Assembly: GCF_003686955.1 (NCBI RefSeq)
Contig: NZ_RCVM01000007.1
Coordinates: 18,899-82,898, forward strand
From: Streptococcus hillyeri
Lineage (GTDB): Bacteria; Bacillota; Bacilli; Lactobacillales; Streptococcaceae
Direction: 5' to 3'
Length of the DNA: 64,000 bases
Both the position numbers and the translations under genes were made by a program. The notes beneath the pieces are model-generated. The model saw only the letters and a list, made by a program, of their open reading frames with translations. It was not told the DNA's origin and searched no databases. This document shows positions 16,201 through 23,781 of the stretch, piece after piece. Each line of letters opens with the position of its first letter. Position 1 is the stretch's first letter.

Positions 16201-18750
16201 AGTACAGAGGCGAAAGCTAAGGATTCTGTCTTGACTGTCATTGACCAAGCTACAAAATACAACATCGAAATTAGTAAACAAAATCTTGGTGGTGAAGAAT
16301 TAGAAAAAGCCGAAATTGAAATCTTTAAAGCCACAGCTGATGGTAACAGAGTACATGTTACTAAGTGGGTTTCTAAAAAAGAAGTTCATAAATTAACCCT
16401 TGAAGCAGGCGATTACATTTTTGTCGAAAATGCAGCTCCAGCAGGTTACGAAAAAGTTTCAGAAATTCACTTCACAGTCACAACCGATGGTAAGGTCAAA
16501 GTTACTAAAGTTGGTGATTCGAAAGAAGAATCTGAAATTTCTAAGACAGCTAAAGTAGAGGCAGCTAATGAAAATAAACTAGTTGTCATCGACCAAGCTA
16601 CCAAGCATGACATCGAAATTAGTAAACAAAACATCGCTGGTGACATTCTTGAAAATGCAACAGTTACTGTTCGCAATAAGAAAACAAATGATGTTGTTTC
16701 TGATGTGAATGGTGCCAAACTTGAAAACTATGTCACAACGAAAGACAACATGAAAGTGAAGTTGGAAGCAGGTGAATACACATTTGAAGAAAATGCGGCA
16801 CCCGCTGGCTACGATGTAGTAACAACTTTCACATTCACAGTAGATAAAGATGGCAAGGTGACAACAACAAGTACAGAGGCGAAAGTTAAGGATTCTGTCT
16901 TGACTGTCATTGACCAAGCTACAAAATACAACATCGAAATTAGTAAACAAAATCTTGGTGGTGAAGAATTAGAAAAAGCCGAAATCGAAATCTTCAAAGC
17001 CACAGCTGATGGTAACAGAGTACATGTTACTAAGTGGGTTTCTAAAAAAGAAGTTCATAAATTAACCCTTGAAGCGGGCGATTACATCTTTGTCGAAAAT
17101 GCAGCGCCAGCGGGTTATGAAAAAGTTACAGATATTCATTTTACGGTAACCGTAGATGGTAAAGTGAACGTCACAAAAGTTGGTGATTCAACTAAACAAG
17201 ATGACATGTCTAAGACAGCTAAAGTAGATGCTGAGAAAGCGAATAAGCTCATCGTCATTGACCAAGCTACGAAACACGATGTTGTCATCAGTAAAGTTAA
17301 CCTAGATGGCAAAGAGCTTGAAGGTGCTGAGATTGAAATTTCAAAAGACGGTAAAGTCGTAGAATCATGGAAATCAGAAAAAACGGCTAAAACAATCAAG
17401 TTAACAGCTGGAGATTATATCTTCCATGAGAAAGCAGCACCAAAAGGCTATAAAGTTGTGACTGACATTACTTTCAATGTTTCAGAAGAAGGTAAAGTCA
17501 CAGTAGTTAAGACGACAACAAGCGGTAAAGCTGAAGTTGTAGACAATAAATTAGTTGTAACCGATGAAGCCGAAGAGCCTAAAGCCCAAGAAGTAATTAT
17601 CAGCAAAGTTGATATTGCAGGTCAAGAGGTAGAAGGCGCTTTTATCACTATCTATAATGAGTTAGGGCATATTGCAGATAATCGCATAAGAGAGCATGAC
17701 CCAGCAGAATGGACTTCTAAAAAAGGTCAAGTCTTTAAGTTAAAATTACTTCCAGGTACATACACCTTTGAAGAAAAGGTTGCACCAAAAGGATTACAAA
17801 AAGTTACGAAGTTGAAATTCACAGTTGATGCTCAAGGAAAAGTAGCTGTTGTATCTAAAGGTGTTAATGATGATGCTACAGAGGCGAAATCAGAAGTAAA
17901 AGATGACAATAAGCTCATCGTTACAGATATGCCAGAAACTAAAGATGTTGTCATCAGTAAAGTTAACTTGGGTGGTGAAGAACTTGAAGGTGCGGAAATT
18001 GAAATTTCTAAAGACGGTAAAGTCGTAGAGAAATGGACATCAGAAAAAACAGCTAAGACAATTAAGTTAGAGGCTGGGGACTATATCTTCCATGAAAAAG
18101 TAGCGCCAAATGGTTACTTGAAAGTAACCGACATCACTTTCACAGTAAGTGAAGATGGTCAAGTAACTGTTAAAGATGCAGCTGGCAATAAAGTAGATTC
18201 TACAGATAACAAGTTAGTTGTTACAGACCAAGTTGCTCCAACTACAGAAACAAGCACTACAGCAAGTGAAACAACGACTGAAGCGATTGCAAGTGAAACA
18301 ACAGTAAGCGAAACGACAACAGAAGCGATCACAAGTGAAACAACAGTGAGTGAAACAACAGTGAGTGAAACGACAACAGAAGCGATCACAAGTGAGACAA
18401 CAGTAAGCGAAACGACAACTGAAGCAATCACAAGTGAAACAACAGCAAGTGAAACGACAACAGAAGCAATCACAAGTGAAACAACGGTTAGTGAGACTAC
18501 AACTGGTGTAAGTACAAACACTACAGCAGCAAGCGAAATATCTTCTACTGAAGCAAGTACAGGTAACACAACAGAAAAAACAGATCGTGGCAATAAAGGT
18601 GAAAAAACCAAAGCTGGGTCTAAAAAATCTCAATCTATTTTGCCAAGAACGGGTGAACAAGTAGTATTGTGGATGAGTGTTGCTGGATCAATTCTTCTTG
18701 TAGCACTAGCTGCGTTCATGTACCTAAAAATTAAAAATCATAATTTGTAA
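13237..18750 (+). CDS. LPXTG-anchored fibrillar adhesin with thioester domain and repeated SpaA/Cna-B domains
   Basis: 1837 residues, cell-wall anchored. Signal peptide about 1-32 (cut after VQA). Residues ~40-210 are a thioester (TQXA) domain: Cys76 in VAYCLQY and Gln147 in LTQYAIW are the expected pair forming a Cys-Gln thioester that can bond covalently to host ligands. Three Cna-B-like domains (around YKVFAQKRW, IEVTKKWED, LKAQKDWVN) and about ten SpaA-type domains follow, each ending in a box like GEYTFEENAAPAGY whose Glu promotes intramolecular Lys-Asn isopeptide bonds. A 223-residue pair of domains is tandemly repeated. A Ser/Thr/Glu-rich stalk (DNA 18240-18530) leads to LPRTG (1802-1806), a hydrophobic helix and a short basic tail. 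Start ATG follows AGGAG overlapping the micro-ORF stop. Confidence 0.93.
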   Translation: MNSLKNKLLALLGLVVFIVSGGHCFNWTSVQAESGSSQYAGRYQAYSSATADGVYKIDIAKIGNDGKLSEEMVAYCLQYAYAFPGSVNNELRPAIYDKTDLTNTDIDNFDSKKDKLNAILYYGYPTDGNHYVEDKVISATRLRALTQYAIWNVTDGKTAKDFHLSGKEEEIFNKLISGDLTAPADFKPVFFKNDRTLQASPTALKNKKYYQHLIASEKAPVSYKVFAQKRWSTAPNPLAETTVTFKLVNKDGSKAEEISDGDAEKVLTTKAKETASNVVTWENLPKHASNYKIIEVGKKEGFMAGPLTGTGREDSPYTITNDKTDTLSIPNIEVTKKWEDKAVDADNIYFGIYRISEDGSETLVTQEQIDYPQAKATFINPKKLERNRVDWKQIQLSLYKVPGDSTSERYRYVVKELRKVEGDKFIDWSYPGYETSYKVTYTAQGSMTVVTTNKQTNKFRYQFGKVGTDAKEKQLENAELRIVKVTKEGEKETTSTVDSWTTDGSLHETTLEAGTYRLIEDKAPEGYDVATISEFTVSSEGALEFTKNKDNVEVDQDKTTVQLINKKEVETSVTFKKQDSKGQALAGATLVITNPNTKETVAAFKTTDKERTLTLQPGTYTVSEEEAPANYVAVKQFNFTVNGQGGVGDLKKTYEADMITLANQTITIVDKDAQRLVLKAQKDWVNKPENTPDVYFQLIRKAGDSDTEFVEKKKLEKGQTTVEFTNLDTHGKNGIPYVYNILEVNSEGNTWQYENYTSKVIKEVDNAQAYGEGNDTWIWENTYTAPIIKVEKIVRFSKVAVNGTKELENAHLKVVEGANAEGQIAVDSKTKKELTWVSGKNQKEFTLEAGTYTMVETQAPDGFLIAEHITFTIDENGGITRTDKETVANDTIVMKDEYKRYDIEISKQNIAGNILENAKVTVRNKATGEVVSDVNGVKLENYVTTKENMKVKLEAGEYTFEENAAPAGYDVVTTFTFTVDKNGKVTTTSTEAKAKDSVLTVIDQATKYNIEISKQNLGGEELEKAEIEIFKATADGNRVHVTKWVSKKEVHKLTLEAGDYIFVENAAPAGYEKVSEIHFTVTTDGKVKVTKVGDSKEESEISKTAKVEAANENKLVVIDQATKHDIEISKQNIAGDILENATVTVRNKKTNDVVSDVNGAKLENYVTTKDNMKVKLEAGEYTFEENAAPAGYDVVTTFTFTVDKDGKVTTTSTEAKVKDSVLTVIDQATKYNIEISKQNLGGEELEKAEIEIFKATADGNRVHVTKWVSKKEVHKLTLEAGDYIFVENAAPAGYEKVTDIHFTVTVDGKVNVTKVGDSTKQDDMSKTAKVDAEKANKLIVIDQATKHDVVISKVNLDGKELEGAEIEISKDGKVVESWKSEKTAKTIKLTAGDYIFHEKAAPKGYKVVTDITFNVSEEGKVTVVKTTTSGKAEVVDNKLVVTDEAEEPKAQEVIISKVDIAGQEVEGAFITIYNELGHIADNRIREHDPAEWTSKKGQVFKLKLLPGTYTFEEKVAPKGLQKVTKLKFTVDAQGKVAVVSKGVNDDATEAKSEVKDDNKLIVTDMPETKDVVISKVNLGGEELEGAEIEISKDGKVVEKWTSEKTAKTIKLEAGDYIFHEKVAPNGYLKVTDITFTVSEDGQVTVKDAAGNKVDSTDNKLVVTDQVAPTTETSTTASETTTEAIASETTVSETTTEAITSETTVSETTVSETTTEAITSETTVSETTTEAITSETTASETTTEAITSETTVSETTTGVSTNTTAASEISSTEASTGNTTEKTDRGNKGEKTKAGSKKSQSILPRTGEQVVLWMSVAGSILLVALAAFMYLKIKNHNL
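15941..17278 (+). repeat. 669-bp tandem repeat inside the adhesin gene
   Basis: Two units, 15941-16609 and 16610-17278, period 669 bases (223 codons), each encoding one IAG-type and one LGG-type SpaA domain. Very high identity across most of the unit; it could expand or contract by recombination without breaking the frame. Confidence 0.9.
18240..18530 (+). repeat. Short-repeat Ser/Thr-rich stalk sequence
   Basis: Near-identical ETT/SETT/EAITS codon blocks in 12-codon and 6-codon periods encode a low-complexity stalk between the last folded domain and the LPRTG motif. Typical wall-spanning region, prone to length change. Confidence 0.85.
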
Positions 18751-19237
18751 AAATGATTAGTAGTATTAGAGTTAGTAGTGTAAACTCTTGATACCTAGTT
18801 ATAAATTAGACTCTTTACCAGCTTGTACTGGGGGTGAAGATCTAAGTTTGAGAGAAGGCTAAATATTTGGTCTTCTCTTTTTCTTTTTTAATATTTCGAT
18901 TTGATTTTTGCGAGTATAAAGAGTTATTTAAGCTATTTTCTTCTTGCCTCCTTTAGTCCAATCAATATCTATACCTAAAATATGGCTCAGAAATGTTGTT
19001 TATAAAAATCATGAAGTATAAAATCATTATTGTTTGAATTTTAGGTAAATTTACAGTTTGCAGTATTGTTCGGATATGGTTGCAATTGACCTTGTTCAAG
19101 TCTTCTTTTTAAGCTATAATGGTTAAAGTTAGTATAGAAAGTTAAACTAAAAATTCGCAAACTATTTGCTGAGTGGTTTAACGTCAATTTTTATTTTGAA
19201 ATGAATGAGTAGTATGTTAAGGGGGACATCGCACTAG
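18751..19237. other. Intergenic region: adhesin terminator and permease promoter
   Basis: A terminator stem AGAGAAGGC / GTCTTCTCT with a long T-run sits at 18850-18890. A promoter TTGTTC (19092-19097), 17-base spacer, TATAAT (19115-19120) precedes the permease, with a roughly 110-base leader containing a weak hairpin (19150-19195, AAAAATT / AATTTTT). Nothing coding seen. Confidence 0.6.
18850..18890 (+). terminator. Rho-independent terminator of the adhesin
   Basis: AGAGAAGGC / GTCTTCTCT stem, 11-base loop, followed by TTTTCTTTTTT. Confidence 0.85.
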
Positions 19238-20578
19238 ATGAAAAATCAAGATAGACAAGTTTATGGATTATCGACAGCAATCGCCTTAATTGTTGGGGTT
19301 GTTATAGGATCAGGGATTTATTTTAAGGTTGATGACATTCTATCCTATGCGGGTGGAAATGTTGGACTGGGGATGTTGATTATCGTTCTAGGGTCATTTT
19401 CCATCGTATTTGGAGCTCTGAGTTTGTCAGAATTAGCGACGAGAAATGATGATGAAGGTGGTATTTTTTCTTACTATATGACCTACCTCCATCCAGGCTT
19501 GGCCGCCTCACTTGGCTTGTTTTCAGCCTACGTCTATCTTCCTGCCCTAAATGCGGTCGTAGCTTGGGTAGCGGCTAGCTTTACATTAGGAAGCGGCTCT
19601 AAGCTAGAATATCAGATTCTCCTAGCGGCAGTCTACCTGATTCTCCTAGCTCTTATGAACCTGTTTTCTCGTATTTTGGCGGGGCGCTTTCAATCGTTAT
19701 CGACAGTGCTCAAAATCATTCCTCTTTTAGCGATTGCCCTTGTAGGGCTTTCTTGGGGAAAAGCGGTGCCTGAAATTCCGCAAGGCCTGACACCAATTGA
19801 ACCGCGTGAAGTGGGGCTGGGATGGTTATCTGGACTAATGCCTCTCTACTTTGCTTATGATGGCTGGACAGTCGTGGCAAGTATTGCACCTGAATTGAAA
19901 AATCCTAAGAAAAATCTTGCCAAAGCCTTTATTATTGGACCACTTGTGATTCTTACTCTGTATCTGGTATTTTTCTATGGCTTAAGTCGTATTTTAGGAC
20001 CTAGCTTTATTATGACAACAGGAAATGATGCTGTACTTCATGCGACAAAAATGATTTACGGTGAAACCATCAGTAAGTTGCTCTTGGTGATTATCATCAT
20101 TGCTGTGCTCGGGGTGTCAAATGGTTTGATGCTGTCTAATATGAGGCTTCCACAGGCCTTTGCTGCACGTGGTTGGATTAAAAATAAACAGTTTGCAAAA
20201 GTTGACCGTCGCTACCAACTCTCAATCTCAGCTAGTTTATCAACCGTTGCTGTGACCTTGCTTTGGTTAGGTATCCATTACTTAGCGACAAAATATCATC
20301 TGCTTCCAGGAAGTGATATTAGTGAAGTAGCTATCGTTTTCAACAATATGTCCTTTATTCTCCTTTATGTGGCAGTAATTGGCTTGTACCGAAAGGGAGA
20401 AATTACCAACAAATTAACGGGGCTCTTTTCTCCAATTTTTGCGATTTTATCTATTATTGCACTTTTTGTAGGTAGTCTTTTGACAAACTTTGTGATGGCA
20501 ACCTCATTTATGCTCTTTTGCCTCCTTTTCTGTTTGGGAAGCTTTGCCCTTTACCGAAAAAATACAGGTCAGAAGTAA
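19238..20578 (+). CDS. APC-family amino-acid permease
   Basis: 446 residues with about 12 hydrophobic segments. The first carries the APC substrate-carboxylate motif GVVIGSGIYFKVDD in helix 1, and PLYFAYDGWTVVASIAPELKNPKKNLAKA spans the helix 6 break. Resembles the Ser/Thr exchanger SteT and other LAT-like bacterial permeases, moving neutral amino acids across the membrane; the precise substrate is unknown. ATG 19238 is preceded by AAGGGGG at a slightly long spacing. It stands alone between the adhesin locus and rpmB. Confidence 0.88.
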   Translation: MKNQDRQVYGLSTAIALIVGVVIGSGIYFKVDDILSYAGGNVGLGMLIIVLGSFSIVFGALSLSELATRNDDEGGIFSYYMTYLHPGLAASLGLFSAYVYLPALNAVVAWVAASFTLGSGSKLEYQILLAAVYLILLALMNLFSRILAGRFQSLSTVLKIIPLLAIALVGLSWGKAVPEIPQGLTPIEPREVGLGWLSGLMPLYFAYDGWTVVASIAPELKNPKKNLAKAFIIGPLVILTLYLVFFYGLSRILGPSFIMTTGNDAVLHATKMIYGETISKLLLVIIIIAVLGVSNGLMLSNMRLPQAFAARGWIKNKQFAKVDRRYQLSISASLSTVAVTLLWLGIHYLATKYHLLPGSDISEVAIVFNNMSFILLYVAVIGLYRKGEITNKLTGLFSPIFAILSIIALFVGSLLTNFVMATSFMLFCLLFCLGSFALYRKNTGQK

Positions 20579-20635
20579 AGGATGCTTTAGCGAGAGCGTT
20601 ATGAAACAATCTGAATAAAAAAATGAAGAAATGCC

Positions 20636-20664
20636 TTGCGCTAGTCACCGAATTATGATAGAAT
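20636..20664 (+). promoter_or_regulatory. Promoter of rpmB
   Basis: TTGCGC and TAGAAT with a 17-base spacer, about 60 bases upstream of the rpmB start. Confidence 0.65.
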
Positions 20665-20722
20665 ATTCAAGTATGTGGTGCTAGCACATCCGAACATATT
20701 CTACCTAGGAGGAAAAAACGAA

Positions 20723-20911
20723 ATGGCTAAAGTATGTTATTTCACAGGACGTAAAACAGTTTCTGGTAACAACCGTTCACACGCGATGAACCAAACAAAA
20801 CGTACAGTTAAACCAAACCTTCAAAAAGTTACAGTTCTTATCGACGGTAAACCTAAAAAAGTTTGGGCTTCAGCTCGTGCTCTTAAATCTGGTAAAGTTG
20901 AACGCGTTTAA
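20723..20911 (+). CDS. rpmB: 50S ribosomal protein L28
   Basis: 62-residue ribosomal protein beginning [20 protein letters not shown] and ending in a basic [17 protein letters not shown] tail, the normal length and pattern for L28. Perfect AGGAGG ten bases before ATG 20723, preferred codons. Has its own promoter and terminator. In Streptococcus pneumoniae rpmB precedes asp23 and the dak/fakA gene, as here. Confidence 0.98.
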   Translation: MAKVCYFTGRKTVSGNNRSHAMNQTKRTVKPNLQKVTVLIDGKPKKVWASARALKSGKVERV

Positions 20912-20913
20912 TT

Positions 20914-20941
20914 AAAAATCGACCAACTTGGTCGTTTTTTT
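20914..20941 (+). terminator. Rho-independent terminator of rpmB
   Basis: CGACCA / TGGTCG stem with a three-base loop, A-run before and TTTTTTT after. Confidence 0.92.
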
Positions 20942-20970
20942 GTGCCTAAAAATCGAAAAACTTCTATTTT

Positions 20971-20999
20971 TTTACAAGACTTGGTAAATATGGTAGAAT
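20971..20999 (+). promoter_or_regulatory. Promoter of asp23-fakA
   Basis: TTTACA and TAGAAT separated by 17 bases, some 95 bases upstream of asp23. Confidence 0.6.
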
Positions 21000-21094
21000 A
21001 AAGTGATAGAAACTTTTGAAATATAGAAAGGAACTAAACCGTTCAAAGAGCTATGAAGAAAAACTAACTTTACGAGCGGACTTGGTATCTTATT

Positions 21095-21457
21095 ATGACT
21101 GTAAAAATCAATACAAAAGATGGTCAAATCGAACTTGCTGATGATGTTATCGCTACTGTTGTAGGCGGTGCGACAACAGAAATTTTCGGTGTTGTTGGTA
21201 TGGCGAGCAAGAGTGCGATTAAGGATAATTTCCAAGCACTTCTAGGAAAAGAAAATTATGCCAAAGGTGTCGTTGTCAAATCAACAGAAGACGGCATTGC
21301 AGTTGATGTTTACACTGTTATGAGTTACGGTGTTAAAATCAGCGAAGTCTCAAAAAATATTCAAGAACGTGTTAAATTCAATTTGGAAAGTCAATTAGGG
21401 ATTTCTGCAAGTGCAGTGAATGTCTATATCCAAAATGTGAAGGTCGAGGGAGAATAA
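21095..21457 (+). CDS. Asp23/Gls24-family protein
   Basis: 120-residue member of the Asp23/Gls24 (DUF322) family: VKINTKDGQIELADDVIATVVGGATTEIFGVVGMA, then a repeated-fold IAVDVYTVMSYGVKISEVSKNIQERVKFNLES. The family includes alkaline-shock and envelope-stress proteins that are often paired with fatty acid kinase FakA, as here, where fakA begins after a two-base gap. Ribosome site before ATG 21095 is weak. Role inferred from pairing: an accessory of fatty acid phosphorylation or membrane homeostasis. Confidence 0.9.
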   Translation: MTVKINTKDGQIELADDVIATVVGGATTEIFGVVGMASKSAIKDNFQALLGKENYAKGVVVKSTEDGIAVDVYTVMSYGVKISEVSKNIQERVKFNLESQLGISASAVNVYIQNVKVEGE

Positions 21458-21459
21458 TC

Positions 21460-23121
21460 GTGTCTACAATTACAACAAGTTTATTACAAGAAATGGTACA
21501 GGCGGCAGCTAGTCGTCTTGGAAGCCAAGCAGAGTATGTTAACTCATTGAATGTCTTCCCTGTGCCAGACGGTGATACTGGGACAAACATGAGTATGACC
21601 ATGGATAATGGTGCTAAAGAAGTTGCTGATAAGCCTGCCAATACCGTTGGTGAAGTGGGGCAGATTCTTTCAAAAGGTCTTCTTATGGGGGCTCGTGGAA
21701 ACTCTGGTGTTATCACATCACAACTTTTCCGTGGTTTTGGTAATGCTATTAAAGGTAAAACAGAGCTTGATGGTAAAGATTTAGCGGCAGCTTTCCAATC
21801 AGGTGTTGAAGTGGCTTATAAAGCTGTTATGAAACCAGTTGAGGGAACGATTCTTACCGTTTCTCGTGGTGGTGCAACTGGAGCACTTAAAAAAGCAGAA
21901 GAAACTGATGATGCCATTGAAGTCATGCGCGCAGCTCTTGAAGGGGCAAAACGTGCCTTGGCTAAGACACCTGAAATGCTTCCAGTTCTCAAAGAGGTTG
22001 GCGTTGTTGACTCAGGTGGTCAAGGTCTTGTCTACATCTACGAAGGCTTCCTATCAGCTTTGACAGGTGAGTACATTGCATCAGAAGATTTCAAAGCAAC
22101 TCCAGCTGTGATGTCTGAAATGATCAATGCAGAGCATCACAAATCAGTAGCTGGTCATGTGGCAACAGAAGACATTACCTTTGGTTACTGTACTGAGATC
22201 ATGGTGGCTCTTGGACAAGGTCCTACCTATGTTAAAGAATTTAACTATGAAGAATTCCAAGGATACCTATCAGGGCTTGGAGACTCTCTTCTCGTTGTCA
22301 ATGACGATGAAATTGTTAAAGTGCACGTCCACACAGAAGACCCAGGTCTTGTCATGCAAGAAGGATTGAAATACGGTGCGCTTGTCAAAGTTAAAGTTGA
22401 CAATATGCGTGGTCAGCACGAAGCACAACTTGAAAAAGCAGCTGCGCCTGTTAAACAAGAAGCAAAAGAATACGGTTTGATTGCAGTTGTTGCTGGTGAT
22501 GGTTTGGCAAACATCTTCACATCACAAGGTGTTGACTACATCATCTCTGGTGGTCAAACAATGAACCCATCAACAGAAGACATTGTCAAAGCAATCGAAG
22601 CAGTTAACGCTAAGAATGTGATCATCTTGCCAAATAACAAGAATATCTTTATGGCTGCGCAATCAGCGGCAGAGGTAGCAGAAGTCAACGCAGCCGTGGT
22701 TGAAACGCGTACCGTATCACAAGGTTTCACTAGTCTATTAGCTTTTGATGAAAGCAAAGCTTTGGAAGAAAACGTCGAAGCCATGACTGCAAGTTTGGCT
22801 GATGTTGTTAGCGGAAGTGTGACCCTTGCTGTGCGTGACACAACAATTGACGGCCTTGAAATCCATGAAAATGATATTCTAGGAATGGTTGATGGTAAAA
22901 TTCTTGTCTCAACACCAAATATGGTTGACGCTTTAAAAGAAACATTTGCGAAAATGATTGATGAAGATAGCGAAATTGTAACCATCTACGTTGGTGAAGA
23001 AGGGTCACAAGAAGTAGCTAGTGAAATCGCAGAATTCCTCGAAGACACCTATGAAGATGTCGAAGTAGAAATTCACCAAGGTGATCAACCAGTATATCCA
23101 TATTTGATGAGTGTGGAATAA
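21460..23121 (+). CDS. fakA: Fatty acid kinase subunit A (DAK2/DegV-type FakA)
   Basis: 553 residues. The N-terminal ~200 residues are a DhaL/DAK2 kinase domain with the nucleotide/metal motif NVFPVPDGDTGTNMSMTM and GARGNSGVITSQLFRGF; the rest is the FakA C-terminal region that contacts the FakB lipid carrier. FakA phosphorylates FakB-bound exogenous fatty acids for phospholipid synthesis. GTG start 21460 follows GAGGGAG. Operon with the Asp23-family gene, closed by a strong terminator. The fakB partners are not in this window. Confidence 0.93.
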   Translation: MSTITTSLLQEMVQAAASRLGSQAEYVNSLNVFPVPDGDTGTNMSMTMDNGAKEVADKPANTVGEVGQILSKGLLMGARGNSGVITSQLFRGFGNAIKGKTELDGKDLAAAFQSGVEVAYKAVMKPVEGTILTVSRGGATGALKKAEETDDAIEVMRAALEGAKRALAKTPEMLPVLKEVGVVDSGGQGLVYIYEGFLSALTGEYIASEDFKATPAVMSEMINAEHHKSVAGHVATEDITFGYCTEIMVALGQGPTYVKEFNYEEFQGYLSGLGDSLLVVNDDEIVKVHVHTEDPGLVMQEGLKYGALVKVKVDNMRGQHEAQLEKAAAPVKQEAKEYGLIAVVAGDGLANIFTSQGVDYIISGGQTMNPSTEDIVKAIEAVNAKNVIILPNNKNIFMAAQSAAEVAEVNAAVVETRTVSQGFTSLLAFDESKALEENVEAMTASLADVVSGSVTLAVRDTTIDGLEIHENDILGMVDGKILVSTPNMVDALKETFAKMIDEDSEIVTIYVGEEGSQEVASEIAEFLEDTYEDVEVEIHQGDQPVYPYLMSVE

Positions 23122-23127
23122 AGATGA

Positions 23128-23158
23128 GTCGTTACAGGATTTCCTGTAACGATTTTTT
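23128..23158 (+). terminator. Rho-independent terminator of asp23-fakA
   Basis: TCGTTACAGG / CCTGTAACGA perfect stem with a four-base loop and T-run. Confidence 0.95.
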
Positions 23159-23268
23159 GCTAGGAAAAGAGAAGAAAAATGACAGAACGTAATTTCATAC
23201 TCATCCAAAATCAAAATTATCAGTTTAAGTAAAATCAAGAAGCAATAAATGGCTTGATTTACCAGAGC

Positions 23269-23475
23269 TTCTTTCGCCATGGTGGTATTCTTATTAGTGA
23301 AACTGTCCAGTGAACAGTTTCAGCCTGAGCTTAGAAACCAGAGAGCGAAGGAGACCTAGGCTTGCCAAGAAGGAATGGAACTCTGTAGGAGGGGAGGTTC
23401 TGACACTGACTTCGTCAGCTTCATTTCCCACCTCAAAAGGTCTCCCAGACCTTTTGAGCGCCCCACATCACATTA
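23269..23475. repeat. Mosaic intergenic repeat, inverted copy of the element near 57.1-57.5 kb
   Basis: Bases 23269-23334 match the reverse complement of 57411-57476 with four differences in 66, and include the hairpin GAAACTGTCC / ACAGTTTC. A second block, CTCAAAAGGTCT / AGACCTTTTGAG (23432-23458), has its inverted counterpart at 57093-57119. The GAGCTTAGAAACCAGAGAGC segment is also related to the 27.0-kb tandem repeats. No plausible gene here. Confidence 0.8.
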
Positions 23476-23560
23476 GGAGAAGTGCTAAAAAAATACTAAA
23501 TAAAAATTAATTGCCAATAAAAATTAATTGACTTTAACTAAAAATTGTTGCGATTTTATC

Positions 23561-23619
23561 TTGCAATCTTATGTAAAAATGGTATCATAGTAAGAAAGTT
23601 TTTGAATTTTTTGACAATT
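23561..23619 (+). promoter_or_regulatory. ilvBNC promoter with overlapping CodY box
   Basis: TTGCAA (23561-23566), 16-base spacer, TATCAT (23583-23588). Just downstream at 23605-23619 lies AATTTTTTGACAATT, matching the CodY consensus AATTTTCWGAAAATT at 13 of 15 positions. Placement right after the start site fits repression by CodY when branched-chain amino acids are plentiful. The leader to ilvB is about 185 bases; no T-box was recognised. Confidence 0.65.
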
Positions 23620-23781
23620 CAAAAATCAGAAATGTACGAATGATGCTAGACTATTGATTGACAGGGTATTGTTTGAATGCTCTCGCGTCAAACTTCTTGA
23701 AAAAGAGGTTGCTTTGAGTTATAAAATGCTTTGGTTGATGCATTGGCCTGTTTCGGTAATTTTTTAGGAAAGGGAGATCTT

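Noticed and set aside
15775..16950. Long minus-strand frames inside the adhesin gene
   Set aside because: They mirror the repetitive codon structure of the adhesin and repeat with it; no start signals or domain content.
18240..18530. Short direct repeats resembling a CRISPR array
   Set aside because: In-frame codon repeats of the adhesin stalk with no unique spacers or cas genes.
18159..18660. Minus-strand VVSLTVVSL-type frames opposite the stalk repeats
   Set aside because: Antisense shadow of Ser/Thr-rich repeats; hydrophobic appearance is an artefact of the complement.
23005..23280. 91-codon minus-strand frame after fakA
   Set aside because: Overlaps the fakA end and its terminator and lacks a ribosome site.
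23310..23510. 66-codon forward frame in the 23.3-kb repeat
   Set aside because: Entirely made of intergenic repeat sequence with internal palindromes; not protein-like.
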